Assembly: GCF_009765995.1 (NCBI RefSeq)
Contig: NZ_LMUI01000011.1
Span: forward strand, 662,994-726,993
Origin: Methylocapsa sp. S129
GTDB taxonomy: Bacteria; Pseudomonadota; Alphaproteobacteria; Rhizobiales; Beijerinckiaceae
DNA length: 64,000 nt
Direction: 5' to 3'
In this document: positions 30,259-38,387 of the stretch, piece after piece
Numbering within the stretch: the first letter of the stretch is position 1
How the letters are laid out: each line of letters begins with the position of its first letter
Notes under the pieces: model-generated
Told to the model about the DNA's origin: nothing
Database searches by the model: none
Seen by the model: only the letters and a program-made list of their open reading frames with translations
Program-made: the position numbers and the translations under genes

Positions 30259-31040
30259 CGCTCGGCGCTCTTGATGAATTCGTAGAGTTCGCGCCGTAAC
30301 CGCAGGAATTCCGGATCCTCGCGTGTCGCGATCTGGTCGCGCGGGCGCGGCAGATCGATTTTCAATTCAATGCCGATGCGGCCGGGATGCGGCAGCAGGC
30401 CGATGACGCGGTCGCCGACATAGATCGCCTCTTCGAGATCATGCGTGACGAACAGAACGGTCGCGCCGGTCGTCCTCACGATCTGCAGCATTTCGTCCTG
30501 CAATTCCTGCCGCGTCATCGCATCGAGCGCGCCGAACGGCTCGTCCATCATCAGCGCGGCGGGCTCCTGGGCGAGGCAGCGGGCGATCTGCAGGCGCTGT
30601 TGCATGCCGCCCGACATTTGCGAGGGATATTTGTCGGCATGATGGGGCAGGCCGACTTTGGCGAGCAGAGCGTCGATGCGCGCGGCGCGCTCCGCGCGCG
30701 GCGTTCCCACCGCTTCAAGCGCGAGCGAGACGTTGCCGGCGGCCGTGCGCCACGGCAAGAGCGCCTTGCCATAGTCCTGGAACACGATCGCGACGTCGCG
30801 GCGCGGCCCGAGGATAGGGGCGCCGTCGAAAGCGACGCCGCCGCCGGTCGGGGCGAGCAGGCCCGTCGCGATGCGCAACGCCGTCGTCTTGCCGCAGCCC
30901 GACGGGCCGACGAGGCAGACGATCTCGCCGCGCATGATTTCAAGATCGATCGCCTCGAGGATCTTACGGTCGGAAAAAGAAAGATCGACTTTGGAAAAGC
31001 GAATGAGCGCCTCACCGGCGCGGCAGGAACCCTTGTTCAC
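30255..31040 (-). CDS. ABC transporter ATPase (SsuB/TauB type)
   Basis: A 261-residue ATPase with Walker A GPSGCGKTT, Q-loop VFQDYGKALLPWRTA, signature QMSGGMQQRLQIARCL and Walker B ALMMDEPFGALD, followed by the H-loop FVTHDLEEAIYVGDRV. It energises the importer whose permeases follow. It overlaps the GntR gene by 4 bp, so regulator and transporter are made from one message. Confidence 0.92.
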   Translation of the reverse strand: MNKGSCRAGEALIRFSKVDLSFSDRKILEAIDLEIMRGEIVCLVGPSGCGKTTALRIATGLLAPTGGGVAFDGAPILGPRRDVAIVFQDYGKALLPWRTAAGNVSLALEAVGTPRAERAARIDALLAKVGLPHHADKYPSQMSGGMQQRLQIARCLAQEPAALMMDEPFGALDAMTRQELQDEMLQIVRTTGATVLFVTHDLEEAIYVGDRVIGLLPHPGRIGIELKIDLPRPRDQIATREDPEFLRLRRELYEFIKSAER

Positions 31041-31756
31041 TGGCCTTCTCCGCGCGAATCCCGATCGGCAGTTTCGGGATAGACCAGCGCCAGCGTCGAG
31101 GTGAGATGGGCGGCGAGGTTGGCCTGCGCCTTGGCGCTTTGCCGTGTGATGACGAGATCGGCGAGGCGTCGGTGACTGTCGACGAATTCGCCGCCTTCCT
31201 CGAACGTGCGCATCATGATGCGGCGATAGCGATAGGCCTGATCATAGAGATCGGAATGGGCGGCGAGCATGCGAGGCGAACCGCATTGCGCGATCAACGT
31301 GGTATGGAAGCCTTTATGCAGCGCATCGAATTCAGGACTTCCCTCACGCAATCCCTCGCTGTTCTGCTCGGCGTAGCGACGCAAACGATGCAGCGCGGCG
31401 ACGATCGCCCCTTCCCAGGCGCCGTCGCCTCGCTCCATGCTTTCGCGCAAGGCCTCGCATTCGATCAAGACGCGGAGGCGCGTGATGTCTTTGAGATCGC
31501 CGCGCGAGATTTCACTGACGCGGAATCCGCGCTGACCGATCGCGACGATCAAGCCGCGGGCGATCAGCCGCGACAGCCCTTCGCGCACCGGCGTGGCGCC
31601 GATGCTATAATGGGCCGCAAGATCGGCGATGGCGAGGCGTGAGCCGGGCGCATGGACGCCCGATACGATGTCCGCCTCCACAAGCGCCGCCGCCCGCTCG
31701 CTCAGCGTATCGCCCGCCGGTTTCTCGATTGGCGATGCGCCGAGGTTCAGAATCAT
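31037..31756 (-). CDS. GntR-family regulator (FCD type)
   Basis: A 239-residue regulator. The N-terminal winged helix includes SRLAIADLAAHYSIGATPVREGLSRL, and the all-helical FCD ligand domain has Asp/His metal-type positions (DALHKGFHTTL, SHRRLADLV). FCD regulators sense organic acids. The gene sits between the binding protein and the ATPase with 4-bp overlaps on both sides, which is unusual because GntR genes normally flank rather than interrupt a transporter operon. It likely acts on the divergent promoter at 32710-32850. MILNLG at 31756 is chosen as start from the overlap. Confidence 0.9.
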   Translation of the reverse strand: MILNLGASPIEKPAGDTLSERAAALVEADIVSGVHAPGSRLAIADLAAHYSIGATPVREGLSRLIARGLIVAIGQRGFRVSEISRGDLKDITRLRVLIECEALRESMERGDGAWEGAIVAALHRLRRYAEQNSEGLREGSPEFDALHKGFHTTLIAQCGSPRMLAAHSDLYDQAYRYRRIMMRTFEEGGEFVDSHRRLADLVITRQSAKAQANLAAHLTSTLALVYPETADRDSRGEGQ

Positions 31757-32709
31757 GGGAACACAAGTTTCGACGGGTCGATCTGGCTCTGTAGCAGATT
31801 CTGCTGCTTCATCACGTCGAGCCACCACGCCAATTGATCGGACTTCAATTCGGGCGCCGCGAGATTGGGACGGTTCAACCTGACGATTTCGAGGGGCTGC
31901 TTGGTGAAATTGGCAATCGATACGCTCGCCTTCTCGCGGTCATTGTTGACGATATCGGCGGCCTCGGCGATCGCGGCGCGGAAATTGGCGATCGCCTCGG
32001 GATTCTTCTCCGCGTAGGCGCGTGCGGCGACATAGGAGATGATCGGTTCGGTGCGGGCGAGTTCGGCGGCGTAATGGGCGGCGACATAGCCCGTGCCGGC
32101 TTTCGTCATCCGGGTGACGAAAGGCTCGGCCGTCAGCACCGCGTCGACGGCGCCGGATTTCAGCGTGTCGCTCATCGTCGGGAAGGTCACTTCGACGAAG
32201 TTCACCGACTTCGGATCGACGCCCTTTTCCACGAGCCATTTGACGAACAGAACTTGCAGGAACGCGCCAATGCCCGGCGCGCCGACTTTCTTGCCGACGA
32301 AATCCTTGGCCTCTTTCAGCGTCGTCCCGTTGCGCGCGAAAGCGGCGACGGCCTCGTTGGCGATAGGATCCATGCGCGAAGCGCCCTCGACCGCGACGAG
32401 ATCGAGCCCGCCGTCGACCGCCTGCAGGAAGACCGATTCGGTCGGTCCGCCGATCTGAATGGAATCGGACAGGATGGCGGCCGGGATCGTCGAATTGATG
32501 CCGATCCGCACCATCTGCGCGTCGAGCCCGTGCTTGGTGAAAATTCCCTGGTCGACCGCCACCATCGCCGAGGCGCAGTCGCTGGTCGCGGTGCAGCCGA
32601 TCGCAATTTTCGTCTGGGCGCGCGCGGGAACGCTGAACGCGGCAAGCGCGACGGCGCTCAAGAAAAGGCGCGCCCACGGGCGCGCGGCGCTTTGCGAAAT
32701 ACGATTCAT
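31753..32709 (-). CDS. ABC transporter substrate-binding protein (NMT1/SsuA-like)
   Basis: A 318-residue periplasmic protein. Signal peptide with cleavage near SVPARAQTK (about residue 32), then TKIAIGCTATSDCASAMVAVDQGIFTKHG-type opening (only its plan is given), GAPGIGAFLQVLFVKWL and DAVLTAEPFVTRM, as in NMT1/THI5-like and sulfonate/nitrate-binding proteins. Start MNRISQ at 32709 has AGGGAGG upstream; an ATG at 32736 lacks support. First gene of the operon. The ligand is unknown; context suggests an organic acid or lactam-like compound. Confidence 0.9.
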   Translation of the reverse strand: MNRISQSAARPWARLFLSAVALAAFSVPARAQTKIAIGCTATSDCASAMVAVDQGIFTKHGLDAQMVRIGINSTIPAAILSDSIQIGGPTESVFLQAVDGGLDLVAVEGASRMDPIANEAVAAFARNGTTLKEAKDFVGKKVGAPGIGAFLQVLFVKWLVEKGVDPKSVNFVEVTFPTMSDTLKSGAVDAVLTAEPFVTRMTKAGTGYVAAHYAAELARTEPIISYVAARAYAEKNPEAIANFRAAIAEAADIVNNDREKASVSIANFTKQPLEIVRLNRPNLAAPELKSDQLAWWLDVMKQQNLLQSQIDPSKLVFP

Positions 32710-32746
32710 GAACGCCTCCCTGAAGGGCTCGATCATCCGGCCCTTT

Positions 32747-32830
32747 TAAATCGACAAAAAACTAAACCATATATTTTTTTTGGACGCAAGGCTTGTAAAT
32801 CGATAAAAAATGAAATCATATATATTTTTG
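32747..32830. repeat. two ~35-bp direct repeats in the divergent promoter
   Basis: Copies at 32747-32781 and 32796-32830 start TAAATCGA and match at about 29 of 35 positions, 49 bp apart (start to start). Both are very AT-rich (A-runs, CATATAT, T-runs) in a GC-rich genome. They fill the space between the importer operon (-) and the hydrolase genes (+), the expected place for GntR binding. Confidence 0.7.
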
Positions 32831-32850
32831 AAACAACAAGGGAGGCCAAA

Positions 32851-33837
32851 ATGAAGCTGGCGACATTTCGGCGCGATGGTTCCGAGCGCATCGGGTTGGT
32901 CCATTCCAGCGATGCGCGCTTGTTCGATCTGGCGGCGGCGGCGGCGCGCGACGGCGCGGCGAATCGCGCCTTCGATTCGATGCTCGCGCTGATCGATTCC
33001 GACGCTTCAGGCCTCGATGCGGCGCGCAGTCTATTCGCCAAACGCGGCGCGGAGGCCGACCTGTCGATCGATGTGAGCGCGGCCGAATTGCTGGCGCCGC
33101 TGCCGCAACCGCGGCAGATGCGCGATTGCATGTCTTTTGCGACCCATATTCGCCAGTCCGGGCGCGGAGCGCGGGCGCTTGCCGCCTTGAGCAAGGGCGG
33201 CGAGGCCGCTTTCAAGGCGGCGATGGCCGAACCGCTCGGCGAATTGGCGCCTGTCTACCAGAAGATACCGATCTACTACATCACCAATCGCATGATCGTG
33301 CGCGGCCCGGGAACGACGGTGCTTTGGCCCCGCTACAGCAAGGTGATGGATTACGAGCTGGAATTCGGAATCGTCACGCGCGGCACGCGCGCCAATATCC
33401 CGCTGGGCGAGGCCCGCGATCACATTTTCGGCTATACGATCTTTAACGATTTTTCGGCGCGCGACATGCAGATGGTCGAAATGGAAGGCCGGCTCGGGCC
33501 CGCCAAGGGCAAGAGTTTCGATGGCGCCAATGTGATGGGTCCGTGGATCGTCACGCCGGACGAAATCGGCGATCCGCAGACGCTCAAGGTCGAAGTGAGA
33601 GTGAACGGCGAGGTTCGTTCCCGCGGCGAGACGGCGGCGATGCTGTTTTCGTTCGAGGAGATTCTCGCCCATGCGTCGCAGGACGAGACCATTCACGCGG
33701 GCGAGTTTTTCGGCTCGGGAACGGTCGGCAATTGCTGCGGCCTTGAAATCGGACGCTTTCTCGAACATGGCGATGTGATCGAATTGCAGGTCGAGAATAT
33801 CGGCGTGCTCAAGAACAAGGTCGAGCGGCAGAGCTGA
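32851..33837 (+). CDS. fumarylacetoacetate hydrolase family protein
   Basis: A 328-residue FAH-fold enzyme that cleaves C-C bonds or hydrates/decarboxylates acyl-pyruvate-type compounds with a divalent metal. Core motifs: VMDYELEFGIV (metal Glu-x-Glu), YTIFNDFSARDMQ, GKSFDGANVMGPWIVT and ETIHAGEFFGSGTVGNCCG. The N-terminal ~75 residues are the beta domain of longer family members. GGAGG ribosome site before the ATG. Divergent from the GntR-linked importer and followed after 30 bp by the cyclase-family gene, implying joint breakdown of the imported compound. Confidence 0.9.
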   Translation: MKLATFRRDGSERIGLVHSSDARLFDLAAAAARDGAANRAFDSMLALIDSDASGLDAARSLFAKRGAEADLSIDVSAAELLAPLPQPRQMRDCMSFATHIRQSGRGARALAALSKGGEAAFKAAMAEPLGELAPVYQKIPIYYITNRMIVRGPGTTVLWPRYSKVMDYELEFGIVTRGTRANIPLGEARDHIFGYTIFNDFSARDMQMVEMEGRLGPAKGKSFDGANVMGPWIVTPDEIGDPQTLKVEVRVNGEVRSRGETAAMLFSFEEILAHASQDETIHAGEFFGSGTVGNCCGLEIGRFLEHGDVIELQVENIGVLKNKVERQS

Positions 33838-33867
33838 CTCGGGACAATCTGAATCAGGGAGGAATCC

Positions 33868-34644
33868 ATGGCGCGTCAGTTGATCGATATTTCCGTGCCG
33901 CTGCAGAACGATGTCGCGGCCGATCCGCCGGGCGGCGGTCCTTCGATCGAATATATCGATCACCAGCAGGGCCTGCCGGCGATGCTGAAATTCTTCCCCG
34001 GCCTGAAGGCCGAGGATCTTCCCGATGGCCAAGGCTGGGCGGTCGAGCGCGTGCAATTGTCCACCCATAACGGCACCCATCTCGATGCGCCATGGCATTA
34101 TCATCCCACGATGAATCGCGGCGAGCGTTCCGCCACCATCGATGAAGTGCCGCTCGAATGGTGTTTCCAGCCCGGCGTGAAACTCGACTTCCGTCATTTT
34201 CCCGACGGCTATGTCGCAAGCGCGGCCGATGTCGAGGCGGAGCTCAAACGCATCGGCCATCAATTGCGCCCGCTCGAAATCGTCGTCGTCAACACCAGCG
34301 CCGGCCTCAAATACGGCCAACCCGACTATGTCGCCTCCGGATGCGGCATGGGCTACGAGGCGACGATGTATCTCCTGGAGCGCGGCGTTCGCGTGACCGG
34401 CACCGACGGCTGGAGTTGGGACGCGCCTTTCGTACATACCGCCAAGAAATATGCGGAAACGCGCGATTTCTCGCTGATCTGGGAAGGGCACAAGGCGGGC
34501 CGCCATATCGGCTACAGCCATATCGAGAAGCTGCACAATCTGGAGCGCCTGCCCTCAACCGGCTTTACGATTTCATGCTTCCCCGTCAAGATCGAACGCG
34601 CCTCGGCGGGCTGGACGCGGGCGGTGGCGATCATTGAAGGGTGA
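33868..34644 (+). CDS. cyclase family protein (kynurenine-formamidase/isatin-hydrolase fold)
   Basis: A 258-residue metal hydrolase. The family motif HxGTHxDxPxH is present as HNGTHLDAPWH (about residues 69-79), with GYSHIEKLHNLERLP near the C-terminus. Members open rings or cleave amides (isatin, N-formylkynurenine, other cyclic substrates). AGGAGG-like GGGAGGAATCC precedes the ATG. With the FAH-type gene it gives a plausible ring-opening then C-C-cleavage pair. Confidence 0.9.
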   Translation: MARQLIDISVPLQNDVAADPPGGGPSIEYIDHQQGLPAMLKFFPGLKAEDLPDGQGWAVERVQLSTHNGTHLDAPWHYHPTMNRGERSATIDEVPLEWCFQPGVKLDFRHFPDGYVASAADVEAELKRIGHQLRPLEIVVVNTSAGLKYGQPDYVASGCGMGYEATMYLLERGVRVTGTDGWSWDAPFVHTAKKYAETRDFSLIWEGHKAGRHIGYSHIEKLHNLERLPSTGFTISCFPVKIERASAGWTRAVAIIEG

Positions 34645-34657
34645 GTCCGGTCGCGTT

Positions 34658-34692
34658 CGCCTCTTCTCCCGCCTTCGGCGGGAGAAGAGGCG
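34658..34692. repeat. perfect 16-bp stem hairpin (REP-like palindrome)
   Basis: Arms 34658-34673 and 34677-34692 are perfect reverse complements around a TTC loop. Core GGCGGGAGAAG also appears in hairpins at 10330-10355 and 41033-41059. It follows the cyclase stop and could terminate that transcript, but there is no T-run, so a dispersed REP-like element is as likely. Confidence 0.65.
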
Positions 34693-34760
34693 CTGGTGTG
34701 CGCCGGATTTGCCCGCCTCGCTTCGCTCACGCTATATCTGCGAGAATATAGACCGCGCAG

Positions 34761-35528
34761 TTGAAACTGTCGGTCGACACATTTTCGCACAGCGAGGCGT
34801 CGCGGGTGGAGCAGGGTTTGGCGTCCGGCGCGTGGTTCGCGTTTTCGCCGCAGGAATGGACGGCGATCGCGCTTTCGCTGAAAGTGGCGACGATTGGTTC
34901 GCTGGCGAGCCTGCCCTTCGGCGTCGCGATGGCCTGGCTGCTCGCGCGCCGGCAGTTTCCCGGCAAGCTGCTCGTCAACGGTCTCGTTCATTTGCCGTTG
35001 GTGCTGCCGCCCGTCGTCACCGGCTGGCTGCTGCTGATCGGTTTTGGACAGCGCGGATGGTTTGGCCATGCGCTCGATGCCTGCTGCGGCATTGTCTTTT
35101 CCTTTCGCTGGACGGGCGCCGCGCTGGCGGCGGCCGTCATGGGCTTTCCGCTGATGGTGCGCGCGATCCGCTTATCGATCGAGGCGGTCGACGCGCGTCT
35201 CGAACAGGCGGCCGAATCGCTAGGGGCGCCGCCTCTGGCGGTTTTCTTCACGGTGACGCTGCCGCTGGCGCTGCCGGGCGTCATCGCCGGACTCATTCTG
35301 GGTTTCGCCAAGGCGATCGGCGAATTTGGCGCGACCATCACCTTTGTCGCTAATATACCGGGCGAGACGCAGACGATCGCCACCGCGATCTATGGCTATA
35401 CGCAGGAGCCGGGCGCCGAGACGAGCGTGGTGCGCCTGACGCTGGTCGCGATCGTCATCGCCTTTGGCGCTCTGATCGTTTCCGAACTGTTGGCGGCGCG
35501 CGTCTCCAGACGGGCGGCGGAACTGTGA
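34761..35528 (+). CDS. modB: molybdate-type ABC transporter permease ModB
   Basis: A 255-residue permease with about five to six membrane segments and the ModB hallmarks LPLVLPPVVTGWLLL, AAESLGAPPLAVFFTVTLPL (EAA loop) and GFAKAIGEFGATITFVANIP. Imports molybdate or tungstate. TTG at 34761 or GTG at 34806 could be the start; neither has a strong ribosome site. No modA binding-protein gene lies upstream, where a palindrome and ~70 bp of noncoding DNA separate it from the cyclase gene. Overlaps modC by 4 bp. Confidence 0.88.
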   Translation: MKLSVDTFSHSEASRVEQGLASGAWFAFSPQEWTAIALSLKVATIGSLASLPFGVAMAWLLARRQFPGKLLVNGLVHLPLVLPPVVTGWLLLIGFGQRGWFGHALDACCGIVFSFRWTGAALAAAVMGFPLMVRAIRLSIEAVDARLEQAAESLGAPPLAVFFTVTLPLALPGVIAGLILGFAKAIGEFGATITFVANIPGETQTIATAIYGYTQEPGAETSVVRLTLVAIVIAFGALIVSELLAARVSRRAAEL

Positions 35529-36199
35529 TCGAGATCGACGTCGCCCTTCGCCTTGGCGCCTTCGCCCTGGAGGCGCGCATCGCGGCGCGGGGCCGCACGC
35601 TGGCGATCTGCGGCGCCTCGGGCGCGGGCAAGACAACGCTGCTTAACGTCATTGCAGGGTTGCTGCGGCCGAGCGCCGGCCGCGTTGCGGTCGACGGAAC
35701 GACATTCCTCGATACGGCCGAGGGCGTTGATCTGGCGCCGCGCCATCGCCGCATCGGCTATGTCTTTCAGGAGCCGCGGCTGTTTCCCCATTTGAGCGTC
35801 GCCCAAAATCTCCGCTACGGCCAAAGATACGCGCCATCGGCGCGCCGCCTTGTCGATTTCGACGCCGTGACGTCGCTGCTGGGCCTGGACGCATTGCTGA
35901 CGCGCCGGCCAGCCGGCCTTTCCGGCGGCGAGAAACAGCGCGTCGCGATCGGGCGCGCCTTGCTGGTCAGTCCGCGTCTGTTGCTGATGGATGAGCCGCT
36001 TTCTTCGCTCGACGATGCGCGCCGGCTCGATATTCTCGGCTATATCGAGAAGATGCGCGACGCGTTTTCGATCCCGATCGTTTTCGTCAGCCATCGCGTC
36101 AGCGAAGTCGAGCGGCTGGCCAGCGACATTGCGGTGCTCGACCAGGGCCGGCTGGTCGAGATGCGCGCGGGTGGTGCGGCATTGCCTTCAAGTTCTTAA
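35525..36199 (+). CDS. modC: molybdate-type ABC transporter ATPase, short ModC
   Basis: A 224-residue ATPase: Walker A CGASGAGKTTLL, Q-loop VFQEPRLFPHLS (ModC-like), signature LSGGEKQRVAIGRALL, Walker B LLLMDEPLSSLD, H-loop VSHRVSEVERLA. Usual ModC proteins are about 350 residues with a C-terminal MOP/TOBE molybdate-binding domain. This one ends right after the ATPase core, so the regulatory domain is missing. GTG start inside the modB stop (GTGA). Confidence 0.88.
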   Translation: MIEIDVALRLGAFALEARIAARGRTLAICGASGAGKTTLLNVIAGLLRPSAGRVAVDGTTFLDTAEGVDLAPRHRRIGYVFQEPRLFPHLSVAQNLRYGQRYAPSARRLVDFDAVTSLLGLDALLTRRPAGLSGGEKQRVAIGRALLVSPRLLLMDEPLSSLDDARRLDILGYIEKMRDAFSIPIVFVSHRVSEVERLASDIAVLDQGRLVEMRAGGAALPSSS

Positions 36200-36237
36200 G
36201 AGCGAGCTGGCGCGCTTCGCACGTCCGGCAAACAAAA

Positions 36238-36263
36238 CCCCGCGACGCCTGGGCGTCGCGGGG
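36238..36263 (-). terminator. intrinsic terminator of the MHS-type MFS gene
   Basis: Perfect 12-base arms (36238-36249, 36252-36263) with a 2-base loop. Read on the minus strand the stem is followed by TTTTGTTT. It lies about 40 bp past the stop of the gene at 36304 and may also block read-through from modC. Confidence 0.85.
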
Positions 36264-36303
36264 TCTCCATTCGCAGCGTGAAAGAACAGCACTATGGCTT
36301 TGT

Positions 36304-37998
36304 TCAGATCTCGATGTTGTTGATATCGCGATCCTTGGTCTCGGGTATGAAGATCAGCCCAACGATGAAGGTCATCGCCGCGATGACGATCGGATACCAA
36401 AGCCCGGCGTAGATATTGCCGGTCGCCGCCACCAGTGCGACCGCGATGGGCGGCAGGAACCCGCCAAACCAGCCGTTGCCGATGTGATAGGGCAGCGACA
36501 TGCCGGTGTAACGGATGCGGGTCGGGAACAGCTCGACCAGCGCCGCTGCGAGCGGGGCATAGACCATCGTCACGAGGATCGCGAGATAGGTCAGGACCGC
36601 GATCAACAATGGCGTGTTGATCGCCGCGGGATCGGCGCCCTTGACGGGATAGCCCGCTTCCCCGACTGCCGCGGTGACTGACTTCACGAAAGCGCCGCGC
36701 TGGTCGGCGAAAGCTTTGGCGTCGAGCGGCGTTCCATTGACCGAATCGAACGATTTGTCGCCAACCATGACCTTGGCCAGGCTCCCCGGCTCTCCATTTT
36801 CCATCTTGAAGGCCACTGAGGAGGCGATCAGCGCATTGCGCGCCACGTCGCACGAACTCTTGAACACCCGGCCGCCGACCGGGTCGAACAACACGTTGCA
36901 GTCGGCGGGATCGGCGGTGACCGTCACCGGAGCGTTCGCAAGCGCCGCCTCCAGCGCCGGATTGGCGGCGTGGGTGAGCAGGCTGAAAGCGTAGTGATAG
37001 GTCAACGCGCCGAGCAGACAGCCAGCCAGGATGATCGGCTTGCGGCCGATCTTGTCCGACAGCCAGCCAAATAGCACGAAGCCGCCGGTGGCGATGATCA
37101 GCGCGACGATCAGCGCGATGTCGGCGGAATTGGCCGGCACTTTGAGCGTGTTGACGAGGAAGACGCGCGCGTAGAACTGCCCGCCGTACCAAATGACCGC
37201 CTCGCCGGCGACGAGACCGAGCAACGCGACAAGCGCGACCCTGCCATTGCGCCAATTGCCGAAAGCTTCGGTCAGCGGCGCCTTGGAGCGCGTGCCTTCG
37301 TCTTTCATCTTCTGGAACATCGGCGATTCCGCCAGTTGCAGACGAATCCAGATGGAAACGCCCAGCAGGATGATCGACAGGAGATAGGGGATGCGCCAGC
37401 CGCCCGACAGCGCTGCGTCGGCGAAACCCTCAGGGGTCATCGTGTTGCGCACGACATAAACGGCGATCAGCGACAGGAACAGGCCAACCGTCGCCGTCGT
37501 CTGGATCCAGGAGGTATAGAAGCCGCGCCGGCCGTGGGGCGCGTGTTCGGCGACATAGGTCGCCGCCCCGCCATATTCGCCCCCAAGCGCGAGGCCCTGC
37601 AGGCAGCGCAGGAAGATCAGGATCGCCGGCGCCAGCCAGCCGATCGCCTGGTAACCGGGCGTCAGGCCGACCAGGAAGGTCGAAAGGCCCATGATCGTGA
37701 TGGTGACAAGAAAGGTGTATTTGCGTCCGACGAGATCGCCGACCCGGCCGAACACCAGCGCGCCAAACGGGCGCACCAGGAACCCGGCCGCAAACGTCAG
37801 CAGCGCGAAAATGAACTGCGTATTGGCGTCGAACGCCGAATAGAACGCCTTGCCGATCTGCGCGGCGGTCCAGCCATAAAGATAAAAATCATACCATTCA
37901 AAGACTGTTCCGAGCGAAGAGGCGAAAATCACCTTCCTCTCGGCGCCCGTCATCGGCTGGTCTGCGCCCGATACTGGCGCGGCGGCTGCCATGGTCAT
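36304..37998 (-). CDS. MFS transporter, metabolite:H+ symporter (MHS) type with soluble insert
   Basis: A 564-residue carrier. MHS-type motifs: SSLGTVFEWYDFYLYG near the N-terminus, RPFGALVFGRVGDLVGRKYTF (loop 2-3) and GLALGGEYGGAATYVAEHAP. Relatives move proline/betaine, dicarboxylates or shikimate. Between membrane segments near residue 345 and 470 there is an insert of about 110 hydrophilic residues holding two Cys (ADCNV and SSCDV), probably periplasmic and possibly disulphide-linked; ordinary MHS proteins are about 430-450 residues. Minus-strand ribosome site AGGGGG. Stand-alone gene. Confidence 0.88.
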   Translation of the reverse strand: MTMAAAAPVSGADQPMTGAERKVIFASSLGTVFEWYDFYLYGWTAAQIGKAFYSAFDANTQFIFALLTFAAGFLVRPFGALVFGRVGDLVGRKYTFLVTITIMGLSTFLVGLTPGYQAIGWLAPAILIFLRCLQGLALGGEYGGAATYVAEHAPHGRRGFYTSWIQTTATVGLFLSLIAVYVVRNTMTPEGFADAALSGGWRIPYLLSIILLGVSIWIRLQLAESPMFQKMKDEGTRSKAPLTEAFGNWRNGRVALVALLGLVAGEAVIWYGGQFYARVFLVNTLKVPANSADIALIVALIIATGGFVLFGWLSDKIGRKPIILAGCLLGALTYHYAFSLLTHAANPALEAALANAPVTVTADPADCNVLFDPVGGRVFKSSCDVARNALIASSVAFKMENGEPGSLAKVMVGDKSFDSVNGTPLDAKAFADQRGAFVKSVTAAVGEAGYPVKGADPAAINTPLLIAVLTYLAILVTMVYAPLAAALVELFPTRIRYTGMSLPYHIGNGWFGGFLPPIAVALVAATGNIYAGLWYPIVIAAMTFIVGLIFIPETKDRDINNIEI

Positions 37999-38387
37999 GC
38001 GTTGTCCCCCTACAATGTCTCTTTTAGCGATTGGCGCTTGGAGCGCTGGCTGGGCCGCGCAACCCTTATGGGCCGCTCTCCCCTGATCGCTGTTTGGCGG
38101 CGATCATAATGATGTCAAATTGTTGCGGCGTCGACCCATCGCGCTATCGAACTTTCGTCTAGTGCGGCGCCGGCGGTGGAGGCGGGTCTAGCGAGGCGCG
38201 GTCGCGGCTTTGACGTCGCATTCATGCCGCCGCGTTGTGCCGGGGGCGTCGATCGGCTAGGTTGAAAGGGGGCTGACCGCCGGCCCTCAAGAGTCGCCTC
38301 AAGGGGTTTGGCTCTCGCGGCCCCAATCAACTGTATCCCGGCTGTCGCCTTCGGGCGGTCGGGGCGCCAAAGAAAAAAGGCCGATCC
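37999..38387. other. 389-bp noncoding stretch upstream of purC
   Basis: No open frame with a ribosome site and no strong hairpin with a T-run. It must hold the divergent promoters of the MFS gene and purC; I could not pick convincing -35/-10 pairs. Confidence 0.4.
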
